A DNA stretch of 64,000 bases, from NCBI RefSeq assembly GCF_000373565.1, contig NZ_KB891831.1, positions 497,330 through 561,329 on the forward strand, written 5' to 3'. The notes beneath the pieces are model-generated. The model was given only the letters and a program-made list of their open reading frames with translations, did no database searches and had not been told where the DNA came from. This document shows positions 16,113 to 25,152 of this stretch, piece after piece (the stretch's first letter is position 1; each line of letters begins with the position of its first letter). This DNA comes from Streptomyces sp. HmicA12. Its GTDB lineage: Bacteria; Actinomycetota; Actinomycetes; Streptomycetales; Streptomycetaceae. The translations under genes were made by a program, and so were the position numbers.

Positions 16113-18610
16113 GTGAGGTCTCCTCCGCTGCTGTCTCTGCCTGGTGGACGTCCGCCGCCGCGGACCCAACCGTCCCGGAAGGACGCCATCCGGGCTCTGA
16201 CCTGTTCGGGCGTTCGCTCTCGCGGTTCCGGTGCGCGCCGCGCGGACGAGGCCTCTTCCTCGGGGCGTGTGCGCAGTTGCGGGGCGAGGCTGGCCTGACG
16301 CACCCGGCGCGGCAGGCCGTTGGTGTCCTGCGCCTCGTCGCCGCCGCCCTCGTCCGGCGGCCTGCGCAGGCGGAGCGCGGTGACACCGGGCGGGTGCGGC
16401 GCTTCTTCGGGTGCGGGTCCCGCCGAAGGCGCGAGAGCCGGACGGGGGGCGGGTGCGGGTACGGGATTTCCGTTCATGGGCGCTGCTTCGGGCTCGGGCA
16501 CGCGCGCGTAGCGCCGCTCTTCTTCGGACGGTGGGTGCCGGTCGCCGGATGTCTCCAGGCCGTCCTTGTGCAACAAGGAGGTGGGCATCAGGACCACGGC
16601 GGTGGTGCCCCCGTAGGGGGAGGTGCGCAGGTGCACCTTGATGTCGTGCCGATGGGCCAGTCGGCTCACCACGAAGAGGCCCAGCCGGTCGCTGTCGAAC
16701 AGGTCGAGGGCCTCGGTCTGCTGAATGCGGTCGTTGGCCTCGTCGAGGGTCTCCTTGCCCATGCCGAGGCCGCGGTCCTCGATCTCGATCGCGTACCCGT
16801 TGCCGACCGGTTCACCGCTGATGCGCACCTTCGTGTGCGGTGGTGAGAACTGGGCCGCGTTCTCGATGAGTTCGGCCAGCAGATGGGTGAGGTCGGCGAC
16901 CGCGGCGCCGGTCACGTCGGCCGCGGCGAGGTGGCGTACCTCCACGCGCGCGTAGTCCTCGATCTCGGAGACCGCGGCCCGTACGACGTTGGTCAGCTGG
17001 ACGGGCGTCCGCCAGGCGCGGCCCGGTGCGGCTCCGGAGAGGATGATGAGGCTCTCCGCGTGGCGTCGCATTCGCGTGGTGAGGTGGTCTAGGCGGAAGA
17101 GGTCGCCGAGTTCGTTCGGGTCGTCGGATCGGCGTTCCATGCTGTCCAGGAGGCCGAGTTGCCGGTGGACGAGGACCTGGCTGCGGCGGGCCAGGTTGAC
17201 GAAGACACCGGAGATGCCGCTGGCGAGCTCGGCGCGCTCCACAGCGGCGCGCAGGGCCGCACGGTGCACCGCCGTGAGCGCTTCGGAGACCTGCCCGGTC
17301 TCGTCCTCCGCCGGTGGCCCCTGGGGCGCCTCCGCCGATACGTCGATCTCATCGCCCGCCCGCAACTTGCGCATGGCGTGCGGGAGTTTGCGCCGGGCGA
17401 TCTCCAGGGCTGTGTTGCGCAGGCTGACCAGTTCGACGACGAGTCCGCGGCCGATCCGGACGGAGATCACCAGCGAGGCGGCCACCGCCACGAGCCCGAA
17501 CAGCACGGCCGCCCCCGCGGGCGTGAGCAGCACCCGCGTGAACGGATCGGTTCGGTCGGCGCCGCGCGTGGCGTCCGTCTCGATGGCCCGCATCCCGTCC
17601 CGCACGGTCGTGTGCGACCGGTCCCAGGTGCCGACGGTCGCGGCGGCGAGCGCTTTGCCGCCCGGTTGCGCGATGAGCGTCCGGTCCTCGACGGCGCGTA
17701 CGTCGCCGTACGCACTCCCCTCCGCGAGGTGGTTCCAGGCGGCTCGTTCGGGTCCGCTCAGATCGGTGGTCGCCGTGTCGATCAGGGTCCTGCGGGTGTC
17801 GACCGCTCCGGTGAACAGCCGCAGTCGTTCGCCGTCCAGGGATCCGGCGAGGCGCGCGCTCGTCAACAACGCGTCCTCGCGCGACAGCATCTCGGCGGAG
17901 CGGCTGAATTCGAGCAGCACGCGCGCGTCGGAGGTGAGCGCGGAGTCCTGGATGCCGGTCAGCGACCCTCCGGCGGTGAAGGCCGCGGCGATGGCCCTGG
18001 TGTACTGCCCGTACGCGGTGTCCCAGCCGGCGCGCTGTTCGAGGACCGCGGCGCGTACGGTACGCAGTTTCTCGGCGCCCCCGACGAAGGCCTCGAGGCG
18101 GCCGGCCACTCCGTGCGGCAGGTCCGCGCCGTCGGCGACGGTGTTGCCGCGGCCCAGGCGCAGCGCGGCGACCGCGTGGTCGGTGGCGGTGCCGAGCCGC
18201 TTGAGCTCGTCGCTCCGGTCGACCGCGGGTTCGGTGGCATAGCCGACAGCGGTCTCGCGCTCCGTCTGGAGAGCGGCGACCGCCTCCGCCACGGGTTTGC
18301 GCACCATGGTGTCGACCTGCTGCGCCTGGCGCAGTCGCGCGACGTCTTGGGCGGTGGTGACGGTCGCGTAGGCCCACAGGGCGAGTAGGGAGACGACGGG
18401 CACCATGAGGAGACAGACGATCTTCGCTCGGACGGTGCGGGGCCGCAGGCGCCTGCTCACCACGCGCGCGGGTCGCGCGTCCGGGTCGGACCAGACGTCG
18501 GTGTCGGCGTCCTCTGCGGCGGGTGGCCCGGCGTGCGCTCGTCGTCCGCGCGCCATGGACGCGGGTACCGGCGGCGGGCCTGAGCCGGGAGTTCTGCGGG
18601 GCGGTCGCAT
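16109..18610 (-). CDS. cvnA: Conservon sensor kinase-like protein CvnA with NIT domain
   Basis: An 833-residue membrane protein. A basic N-terminus is followed by a transmembrane helix (about 65-85) and an extracytoplasmic all-helical domain of the nitrate/nitrite-sensing (NIT) type (about 90-345). A second helix (about 350-372) leads to a HAMP-like linker and a GHKL ATPase domain with N-box LIENAAQFSPP, D-box EDRGLGMG and RLGLFVV. The C-terminal 140 residues are Pro/Glu-rich and probably disordered. CvnA proteins resemble histidine kinases but lie in conservons without a response regulator. The ligand is unknown; NIT is inferred from the helical pattern. ATG 18610 follows GAGGAG. Confidence 0.88.
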   Translation of the reverse strand: MRPPRRTPGSGPPPVPASMARGRRAHAGPPAAEDADTDVWSDPDARPARVVSRRLRPRTVRAKIVCLLMVPVVSLLALWAYATVTTAQDVARLRQAQQVDTMVRKPVAEAVAALQTERETAVGYATEPAVDRSDELKRLGTATDHAVAALRLGRGNTVADGADLPHGVAGRLEAFVGGAEKLRTVRAAVLEQRAGWDTAYGQYTRAIAAAFTAGGSLTGIQDSALTSDARVLLEFSRSAEMLSREDALLTSARLAGSLDGERLRLFTGAVDTRRTLIDTATTDLSGPERAAWNHLAEGSAYGDVRAVEDRTLIAQPGGKALAAATVGTWDRSHTTVRDGMRAIETDATRGADRTDPFTRVLLTPAGAAVLFGLVAVAASLVISVRIGRGLVVELVSLRNTALEIARRKLPHAMRKLRAGDEIDVSAEAPQGPPAEDETGQVSEALTAVHRAALRAAVERAELASGISGVFVNLARRSQVLVHRQLGLLDSMERRSDDPNELGDLFRLDHLTTRMRRHAESLIILSGAAPGRAWRTPVQLTNVVRAAVSEIEDYARVEVRHLAAADVTGAAVADLTHLLAELIENAAQFSPPHTKVRISGEPVGNGYAIEIEDRGLGMGKETLDEANDRIQQTEALDLFDSDRLGLFVVSRLAHRHDIKVHLRTSPYGGTTAVVLMPTSLLHKDGLETSGDRHPPSEEERRYARVPEPEAAPMNGNPVPAPAPRPALAPSAGPAPEEAPHPPGVTALRLRRPPDEGGGDEAQDTNGLPRRVRQASLAPQLRTRPEEEASSARRAPEPRERTPEQVRARMASFRDGWVRGGGRPPGRDSSGGDLT

Positions 18611-18655
18611 GGTCTCCTCGATCGGGGTCTGGGGCGGACGCGTCGTGGCCGGAGG

Positions 18656-19429
18656 TCAGTGGACCGGGCTCTCCAGCGGCTGTTGGGCCGACGCGGAGGC
18701 CTCCCGTTCGTCGGAGGTCGGGGACAGTGCGACGAACGCCGAGGTCAGGAAGAGGTAGGAGCCGAGGCCGACGGCGAGGGGGAAGATGAACTGCATGGCC
18801 GAGGCTCCGGGCAGGGACGTCGCGGAGGGGGCCACACGGACGCTCACCGCGAACATCCCGGTGTAGTGCATGCTGCTGACGGCGGCGCCCATCACCAGGG
18901 ACGCGATCGCCACCGCCGCGGGCGACTTGATGTTGAGGCCCGCCCAGAGTGCGGCGGTCGCGGCGACGACGGCGATCACGACGGACAGGGCGACCAGGAC
19001 GGGGTCGTACCGGATGCTTCCGTGCAGCCGTAGTGCGGCCATTCCGAGGTAGTGCATGCTCGCGACACCGAGCCCGGTGGTGAGGCCGCCCAGGGCGAGC
19101 GCTCTTCCCCGGTCGCGGCTGTAGCCGACGGCGAAGATCCCGGCCCCGACGACGGCCACCGCGACGACGAGGCTCAGGATGGTGAGCGGCACGTTGTAGC
19201 GGATCTCGGTACCGGTGACGCCGAAGCCGAGCATCGCCACGAAGTGCATCGTCCAGATCCCGGTGCCGAGGGCGGAGGCCGCGGTGAGGAGCCAGTTGCG
19301 CCGGGTGCGTCCGGTGGCGTTGAGCGCGCGCACGGTGCACCGCAGGCCGAGCGCGGCGCCGATACAGGCCATCGCGAACGACAGCGCGGGGGTCAGCCAG
19401 CCGAAGGTGGCGTGGTCCAGGTGTCCCAT
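18656..19429 (-). CDS. MHYT-domain integral membrane sensor
   Basis: A 257-residue protein with seven predicted transmembrane helices and three MHYT-type motifs near helix ends: MHFVAMLG (about 61), MHYLGMAAL (about 125) and MHYTGMFAV (about 190). The MHYT domain is proposed to bind copper through Met/His and sense a redox or gas signal such as O2, CO or NO. Here it stands alone, without a fused GGDEF/EAL domain. It lies 45 nt upstream of cvnA on the same strand, so it is probably cotranscribed and may supply an extra sensory input to the conservon. Confidence 0.9.
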   Translation of the reverse strand: MGHLDHATFGWLTPALSFAMACIGAALGLRCTVRALNATGRTRRNWLLTAASALGTGIWTMHFVAMLGFGVTGTEIRYNVPLTILSLVVAVAVVGAGIFAVGYSRDRGRALALGGLTTGLGVASMHYLGMAALRLHGSIRYDPVLVALSVVIAVVAATAALWAGLNIKSPAAVAIASLVMGAAVSSMHYTGMFAVSVRVAPSATSLPGASAMQFIFPLAVGLGSYLFLTSAFVALSPTSDEREASASAQQPLESPVH

Positions 19430-19637
19430 GGCCCAGGGACGCTAGCCGCGAACAGGGCGCGCAACTGGGGCGCATTTCGAAAGCTGTTGGAAGATGACAG
19501 AGAAGAGCTTCTGAACGACCGCGTCAGGGTCGAACGTGTGCACCGTACGCGCTTGCGACTCTTTCGGTTCGGACGGGGATCTTTCGACTCGGCGTCCCTC
19601 ACAGGTGTCGCGCCCGTTGTCGGTGGACTGCGCAATC

Positions 19638-20246
19638 ATGGAGCGCATGAGCGACGACCCCACACGCGTGCAGGAGTTCTTCTCGGCCCGGGCCGCCGGC
19701 TGGGACGCCCGCTTCCCCGACGACGGTCCGGCGTACGCGGCCTCGGTGGCCGCCCTCGGACTGCGCCCCGGCGGCAGAGTGCTCGACGCCGGCTGCGGCA
19801 CCGGGCGGGCGCTGGCGCCGCTGCGCGCAGCCGTGGGGCCGTCGGGGGCAGTCCTGGGCGCCGACCTGACACCCGCGATGCTGGATGCGGCCGTTGGGGC
19901 GGGCAGGGACCGTGAGGGGCAGTTGCTGCTGACGGACGTGTCCCGGCTGCCGCTGCGGGCGGGCGTGTTGGACGCGGTGTTCGGCGCGGGCCTGATCTCG
20001 CACCTGCCGCACCCGGCCGAGAACCTGCGCGAGCTCGCGCGCGTGGTACGCCCCGACGGTGTCCTCGCGCTCTTCCACCCCATCGGGCGTGCGGCCCTCG
20101 CCGCACGTCAGGGGCGGCAGATCACGCCCGAAGACCTGCGGGCGGAGCCCAACCTGCGCCCGCTGCTGGCCCGTTCGGGCTGGCGCATGACGTCGTACGT
20201 GGACGAGGACTCCCGCTTTCTCGCGCTGGCGGTGCGCGCGAGCTGA
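19638..20246 (+). CDS. Class I SAM-dependent methyltransferase (UbiE/Methyltransf_11-like)
   Basis: A 202-residue cytosolic enzyme. Motif I for S-adenosylmethionine is VLDAGCGTGRAL, an acidic residue follows in GADLTPAML, and the post-I motif is LPLRAGVLDAVFGAGLISHL. The rest matches small Methyltransf_11 enzymes. The substrate is unknown. ATG 19638 or ATG 19647 could be the start. It is divergent from the MHYT gene, with 208 nt between them. Confidence 0.82.
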   Translation: MERMSDDPTRVQEFFSARAAGWDARFPDDGPAYAASVAALGLRPGGRVLDAGCGTGRALAPLRAAVGPSGAVLGADLTPAMLDAAVGAGRDREGQLLLTDVSRLPLRAGVLDAVFGAGLISHLPHPAENLRELARVVRPDGVLALFHPIGRAALAARQGRQITPEDLRAEPNLRPLLARSGWRMTSYVDEDSRFLALAVRAS

Positions 20247-20265
20247 GCGGTGTCCCGGCCGCGCG

Positions 20266-21018
20266 TCACCCGTGCACGGCGGCCACGAAAGCGTCCGGGT
20301 TGTCGAACATGACGTTGTGCCCTGCGTCGGGCACCTCGACGACCCGGACACCTGAGGCCTCCAAGGAGTCCTTGCCGGGGAGTTCGCCGCTGCGGGCACC
20401 TTGGAGGTACACCCGGTCGATCTTCGCCTCCTCCAGCATGGTGCGCATGGTGGGGTCGGTGCCGCGGACGAGGCCGGACGCGGTGCGGTGCAGGGCGAGC
20501 GGGTCGGCGAGGCGCATGGTGGCGGCCCACAGGGGACCCACCTCGGCCAGCACGCGCGTGTGGCCACCGCCGGAGACGTACGCCGCCTCTTCATAGGCGG
20601 CGATTCCGCTGCTGCCCGCGGTGAGGGGCGGATGCGGGTCGAGGTTGCCTTCCGTGACGACGAGCCGTGACACCAGATCGCCCCGCCGGTGCGCGAGCAC
20701 GATCGCCACGGCGCCTCCCATGCTGTGTCCGACGAGTTCCGCCCCGCTGACACCGGCGGCGTCCAGCGCCGCGGCCAGCGCGTCGGCGTGGTCCTCCAGC
20801 GTGTAGCCGAAGTCCGCCGGACGGTCGCTGATTCCGTGACCGGGCAGGTCCACGAAGAGCGAGCGCCGTCCGGCCAGTTCGGCCCTGGCGGCGATGTGCG
20901 CGTGGTAGACCGTCGAGGCCGAGCCCAGGCCGTGGACGTAGACACGGGCAGGCTCCGCCCCCGCCGCCTCCGTCCATCGGACGCAGCTCCCCTGCGCATC
21001 GAACGGCGCCTGCCGCAT
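20266..21018 (-). CDS. Alpha/beta-fold hydrolase
   Basis: A 250-residue cytosolic hydrolase. HGLGSAS is the oxyanion region, GHSMGG holds the nucleophile Ser (about 97), and the C-terminal DAGHNVMFDNP supplies the catalytic His. The acid is probably in the VRVVEVPD region or just before. No substrate can be assigned. A strong GAAGGAGG site lies 5 nt before ATG 21018. It diverges from a PadR regulator across a 127-nt spacer that carries a long inverted repeat, which suggests PadR control. Confidence 0.87.
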   Translation of the reverse strand: MRQAPFDAQGSCVRWTEAAGAEPARVYVHGLGSASTVYHAHIAARAELAGRRSLFVDLPGHGISDRPADFGYTLEDHADALAAALDAAGVSGAELVGHSMGGAVAIVLAHRRGDLVSRLVVTEGNLDPHPPLTAGSSGIAAYEEAAYVSGGGHTRVLAEVGPLWAATMRLADPLALHRTASGLVRGTDPTMRTMLEEAKIDRVYLQGARSGELPGKDSLEASGVRVVEVPDAGHNVMFDNPDAFVAAVHG

Positions 21019-21077
21019 GACGACCTCCTTCGTAACTTGATCGGCCCTCGACCCTCACGGCCGCCACTCGAAGACAA

Positions 21078-21111
21078 TACATCGCCACCGCAGTACTACG
21101 CAGGCGATGTA
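21078..21111. promoter_or_regulatory. Candidate PadR operator
   Basis: A perfect 9-bp inverted repeat, tacatcgcc and ggcgatgta, is separated by 16 bp. It lies between the divergent hydrolase and PadR genes. PadR regulators usually bind dyads with ATGT/ACAT ends in their own promoter. Binding by this PadR is inference. Confidence 0.6.
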
Positions 21112-21145
21112 CTTCGACAACGGCGAGGTGCGTCACAATGTGGTC

Positions 21146-21679
21146 ATGCTGGAGCTCGCCATCCTCGGATTCCTGTACGACGCCCCTCTGCACGGCTATG
21201 AGCTGCGCAAACACATCACCGCACTCACCGGCCACGTACGGCCGGTCGCCGAGAGCACCCTGTACCCGGCCATCAAGCGCCTGGAGAAGGCGGGAATGCT
21301 CGGGCGCGAGACGCAGCCGGGCGCGGTGGCGGCGCCGCGCCACATGCTGAGCCTCACCGAGGCGGGCCGTCAGGAGCTGCGGCGCAGGCTGCGCGAGCCG
21401 GCCCGGCCGGACATCACGGACGAGAACCGCTGGTTCACCGTGCTCGCGTTTCTGCGGCACCTGGACGACCCTCGGGAACAGGCGGAGGTGCTGCGGCGCC
21501 GGCTCGACTTCCTGGAGGAACCCGCGAGTTTCTTCTACGAGGGCGAGCGCCCGCTGCGCGCCGAGGAGTTGGACGACCCCTTCCGGCAGGGGATCCTCAC
21601 CATCGCGCGAGCCACCAGCCACACCGAGCTCGCCTGGTTGCGCGACATGCTCAACTCACTTGAAAAAGCTGGGTGTTGA
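21146..21679 (+). CDS. PadR-family transcriptional regulator
   Basis: A 177-residue regulator. The N-terminal winged helix starts with the standard PadR opening MLELAILGFLYDAPLHGYE and contains ESTLYPAIKRLEKAGML as recognition helix and wing. The C-terminal part (about 95-175) is the helical Vir_act_alpha_C-type dimerisation domain. PadR proteins repress detoxification or efflux genes and respond to small phenolic or drug-like ligands. The likely start is ATG 21146; an upstream ATG at 21107 lies inside the operator-like repeat and would add 13 unusual residues. The neighbouring divergent hydrolase is the probable target. Confidence 0.88.
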   Translation: MLELAILGFLYDAPLHGYELRKHITALTGHVRPVAESTLYPAIKRLEKAGMLGRETQPGAVAAPRHMLSLTEAGRQELRRRLREPARPDITDENRWFTVLAFLRHLDDPREQAEVLRRRLDFLEEPASFFYEGERPLRAEELDDPFRQGILTIARATSHTELAWLRDMLNSLEKAGC

Positions 21680-21792
21680 CACCGATCGCGCAGGAGTAGC
21701 CCGCTCCGGGTTCTGTCACCATTGCGGCAACCAGCCGCTGCACAAGTGCAGTTGTGGAGCCCGAGGCGATCAACAGGGGGACGGTGGCGCGC

Positions 21793-22122
21793 ATGCTCGG
21801 CAGAGCCCGCAAGGCATGGAGCACATGGCGCAAGAAGGTCGCGCGGCACGAGGAGCGGCCGAAGAGCGAGGAGCGGGCCGCGCGGGCGGCGGGCGGGCCG
21901 CGGCGCTCGCCCAACCTCTTCGAGGCCGCGGCCGCCTATGTGGCGGCGTGCGTCGAGGACGACCAGGAGCGCGTCGACGAGGCCGTGGGCTGGGTGGAGC
22001 CGAACGCCCTGGCCTTCGGGGTCAACGAGCTGGCGTGCCGGGCGCTCATCGCTCTCGCGCGGGAGCGCGACGAGTCACCGCGGGCCGTCGCGCGAAGCCT
22101 CCTCGGCCTGCCCGTCGCCTGA
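21793..22122 (+). CDS. Small conserved-looking hypothetical protein
   Basis: A 109-residue protein of unknown function, very basic at the start (MLGRARKAWSTWRKKVARHE) and mostly helical. The second half (FEAAAAYVAACVEDDQERVD, then NELACRALIALARERDESPR) looks like one or two helical hairpins. No signal peptide or known domain. Codon bias is normal for this genome, which supports it as a gene. GGGGG lies about 12 nt upstream of ATG 21793; in-frame GTG codons at 21754 and 21783 are alternatives. A TTGACA at 21676-21681 could be a -35 box, though no clear -10 follows. Confidence 0.6.
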   Translation: MLGRARKAWSTWRKKVARHEERPKSEERAARAAGGPRRSPNLFEAAAAYVAACVEDDQERVDEAVGWVEPNALAFGVNELACRALIALARERDESPRAVARSLLGLPVA

Positions 22123-22361
22123 CCTCCGCGCGCGTCGATGCGGGTGACCCGGCGGGCGGCGCGGGTGACCTGGAACGGATCATCCGGCAGGGGCGAATCC
22201 ACACGGGAGGCACACAAAGTACGCACTCCTTGCCGACACACCGTCCACCAGCGGAGTACGCGCCTGTCAGGACGACAGATTTCCTGGTCATCGCCCCTGT
22301 ACGACATCGTCCGCGACTGACTAAGGTCACGCCGACGGAAAGTAGCTCAGGGGAGGCTGGC

Positions 22362-23297
22362 ATGGCCGGGACGGACGACGCTGTCGCCGCCGAGGACGAC
22401 GCGCTGTACGTACTGACCGCGGTGCTGTTGACACCGGCGAAGTTCCCCAGCGTGCTCGGTGACGACTACCCGGAGGCGTGTGCCGCGCTGGGCCTCGCCC
22501 CGATGGCGGACGGTTACGGGCTGGTGCTCGGCCAGGACGGGGACGGCGCGCGGTGGACGGTCGTCGTCGACGACGTGTCCCTGGTCGCCGTCGCGATCGC
22601 GTCCTGGGACTGCGGCATGGAGTACGACCTGTCCCCGGACGAGAACAGCATGGTCACGGCGCTGCCGGGCTGGCCGCTCGCCCTCGCGGTGTCGGCGCCG
22701 GGCGTCCCCGCGCCGCACGACCCGGCGCCCGACGCCGAGGCGGACGACGCGCCACCGCTGACGCCGCCCGACACGGAGACGTGGGGACCGGCTCAGCGGC
22801 GCCTGGGAGCGGACGAGATAGCCCTTCAGTGGGCCGCGTGGCGTGAGCAGATCGACGACTCCGCGTTCGCCGCGGAGACCGGCGAGGAGCCCACCGGGGC
22901 AACCGACGGGGCGACGGACGAGACGACTGACGACGCGTCCGCACGGGACCGCGCGGGCGATGCCGCCGCCTCCGAGACCCCTGACGACCCTGATGACGCC
23001 GACGGCGCGGAGACCTCGGCGAGCACCTCGCACGAAGGCATTCGCCGCGTCCTGGCCGAGGTTCGCGGCTACGTGGAGTCTCCGCCGCCGCTGGGACGCG
23101 TGCGGTCGGCCTTCGCGTCGGGGGACGCCCGGACGCTGCGCGCCGACGGCCCCGGCTGGTCGATGGTGGCGCGGACGGACGACATCGCCTTCGTCCTGCT
23201 CGACGACGAGCCGGGCGAGGTGCTTCCGGTCGGCCGGGGAGCCGAACTGCCCCGTCTCCTGGAGGCGCTCGACAAGATGGCGGTACGCCCCGTCTGA
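22362..23297 (+). CDS. Hypothetical protein with acidic linker
   Basis: A 311-residue protein I do not recognise. A folded N-terminal part (1-105, with YGLVLGQDGDGARWTVVVDD and a conserved-looking WDCGMEYDL) and a folded C-terminal part (about 225-311, with GPGWSMVARTDDIAFVLLDD in substance) are joined by about 115 residues rich in Asp, Glu, Ala, Thr and Pro. The two ends share short beta-rich stretches ending in acidic turns, which might mean related domains. No signal or membrane segment. A strong GGGGAGG site lies 5 nt before ATG 22362. Monocistronic. Confidence 0.75.
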   Translation: MAGTDDAVAAEDDALYVLTAVLLTPAKFPSVLGDDYPEACAALGLAPMADGYGLVLGQDGDGARWTVVVDDVSLVAVAIASWDCGMEYDLSPDENSMVTALPGWPLALAVSAPGVPAPHDPAPDAEADDAPPLTPPDTETWGPAQRRLGADEIALQWAAWREQIDDSAFAAETGEEPTGATDGATDETTDDASARDRAGDAAASETPDDPDDADGAETSASTSHEGIRRVLAEVRGYVESPPPLGRVRSAFASGDARTLRADGPGWSMVARTDDIAFVLLDDEPGEVLPVGRGAELPRLLEALDKMAVRPV

Positions 23298-23426
23298 ACC
23301 GCCACCGCCTCTGCACCGCCGCTGCCACATAGGGCGTTCATGCTCGATGTGGCCCCAGCCCATAGGTGTGCGAGGGCCGCGCGCCCACCATGAGGCCTCT
23401 TCACCCGCTCATGAGGAGGCCGTTCC

Positions 23427-24803
23427 ATGCGTATGCCCAGAACCGTTGCCCTGTCGGCCACCGCGCTTGTGGCCCTGGCTGCTTCCGAGCCGCACCCCGC
23501 GAGTGCGGCCACCTCGCAGGTCGCGCACTGCGCCCGGCAGGAGCACGCGCGCGTGCCGGGCGCGGCCTTCCAACAGAGGGCCTGTCTGGACGACTTGACG
23601 ACCGCGGGGCTCGCCGGCACCTCGTACACCGACCTGACGGACCAGGCGGGGCTCACGGCCAACGGCACCCGGAACCCTTCCGGTGTGCCGGGGATCCAGA
23701 TCGACGGCTACTTCCGCGACAGCTCGCACACGAACGGCACCCACGGCTGGAACCACGACGCGCAGTTCGTGGTCCGACTGCCCGACCACTGGAACGGCGG
23801 CCTGGTCGTGACGGCCTCGCCCGGCAACCGCAAGCAGTACGCGACCGACACGGCGATCTCCGACCGCGCGCTCGCCCAGGGCTACGCGTACGCGGCCACC
23901 GACAAGGGCAACACGGGGCCGGACTTCTACCGCGACGGGACCCGCGCCGGTGACGCCGTGGCCGAGTGGAACGCCCGCGCCACCCAGCTGACACGGGCGG
24001 CCAGGAAGGCCGTCGCCCTGCGGTACGGCCACGCTCCCCGGCACACGTACATGACCGGCATCTCCAACGCCGGCTACCTGACGCGCTGGCAATTGGAGAA
24101 CCACCCCGGGCTCTACGACGGCGGCGTCGACTGGGAGGGTGTGCTCTGGACGGAGAACGGCCCCCCTCTGCTCACCTCCTTGCCGACCGCGGTGGCGTAC
24201 GGGCGGGGAGAGGCCGACGCGGACGACATGTACGCGGCCGGTTTCGCCCGTGGCTCCGAGTTTCTGTGGCCCTACCACCAGAAGGCGTACTGGGGTCTCA
24301 CGCAGAAGGTGTACCGCGCCGCGTTCGACCCCTCCTTCGACCCTGACTGTCCCGGTGCGTCCGCCGGTTCGACGGTGGAGCAGATCCTCGCGCCCTGCGC
24401 GTCGGACGCCTCCTACGCCTACGCCGACCGCCCCGCGTCCGTGCGCCGGGCCGTCGCGCGCGTGGCACTGACCGGACGCGTCGGCAAGCCGCTGCTGACG
24501 CTCCAGGGCGACCTGGACACGCTGCTGCCGATCGCCACGGACGCCGCCGTGTACGCGCGGATGACCGACGCCCGGGGGCGCGGGCGGCTGCACCGCACGT
24601 ACACGATCCAGGACGGCACGCACACCGACGGGCTGTCCGACACCTATCCGGATCGGCTGCGGCCGATCCTGCCGTGCTACCGGGACGCCTTCGACACGCT
24701 GACCCGGTGGGTGGAGCGCGGCACGCAGCCGCCCGCGGACCACATCGTGCGTCGGCCCGCGACCGGTGACGTCGTCAACTCGTGCTCCGTCGGCGCCTCT
24801 TAA
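23427..24803 (+). CDS. Secreted tannase/feruloyl esterase-like alpha/beta hydrolase
   Basis: A 458-residue exported enzyme with a Sec signal peptide (MRMPRTVALSATALVALAAS, cut near ASA-AT). The Ser nucleophile is in GISNAGY (GxSxG, about residue 215). Late motifs LLTLQGDLDTLLP (acid) and IQDGTHTDGLSD (His) complete a plausible triad. The overall pattern, including paired cysteines, resembles tannase/feruloyl-esterase-like or hydroxybutyrate-oligomer hydrolases that cleave plant esters outside the cell. The substrate is uncertain. AGGAGG 7 nt before ATG 23427 fixes the start. The end overlaps the next, convergent gene by 4 nt. Confidence 0.75.
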   Translation: MRMPRTVALSATALVALAASEPHPASAATSQVAHCARQEHARVPGAAFQQRACLDDLTTAGLAGTSYTDLTDQAGLTANGTRNPSGVPGIQIDGYFRDSSHTNGTHGWNHDAQFVVRLPDHWNGGLVVTASPGNRKQYATDTAISDRALAQGYAYAATDKGNTGPDFYRDGTRAGDAVAEWNARATQLTRAARKAVALRYGHAPRHTYMTGISNAGYLTRWQLENHPGLYDGGVDWEGVLWTENGPPLLTSLPTAVAYGRGEADADDMYAAGFARGSEFLWPYHQKAYWGLTQKVYRAAFDPSFDPDCPGASAGSTVEQILAPCASDASYAYADRPASVRRAVARVALTGRVGKPLLTLQGDLDTLLPIATDAAVYARMTDARGRGRLHRTYTIQDGTHTDGLSDTYPDRLRPILPCYRDAFDTLTRWVERGTQPPADHIVRRPATGDVVNSCSVGAS

Positions 24804-24982
24804 CGCCCCAGCTCCTTGCGCGACACGCGGCGCAGCCTGCGCCGCTGAGAGGGGTCGAGCGTCAGGTACGCCGCGGCGGGCACGCCGAGCACGATGAGCA
24901 GGGCCGCCCACCAGGGCAGCCAGATCAGCAGGATGATCCCGGCCGCCACGCCTCCCGCGGCGATCTTCGCGTTCCTCGACAT
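24800..24982 (-). CDS. Small membrane protein
   Basis: A 60-residue protein with two hydrophobic helices (about 7-22 and 24-42) and a strongly basic C-terminal tail (SQRRRLRRVSRKELGR), which should face the cytoplasm. A strong AAGGAGG site precedes ATG 24982, arguing for a real gene. Function unknown. Its stop overlaps that of the secreted esterase. Confidence 0.72.
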   Translation of the reverse strand: MSRNAKIAAGGVAAGIILLIWLPWWAALLIVLGVPAAAYLTLDPSQRRRLRRVSRKELGR

Positions 24983-25152
24983 GTGTGTGGCCTCCTTCGG
25001 GGGCGACTCGCCCTCGGCTGAGTGGAGCGGGCCCGCCTCTGCTGTGTGAAACGGGCCGGCGACGTCCACGGTTCCGACGCGCGACCCTGACAAATCCCTG
25101 ATCCCGCGCCCCTGAGATGTCCCCGGGGCGGCACACCGCCCCGGGGATCGGA

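Noticed and set aside
21107..21145. ATG 21107 as start of padR
   Set aside because: It lies in the right arm of the operator-like repeat and adds residues foreign to PadR N-termini; ATG 21146 gives the usual MLELAILG start.
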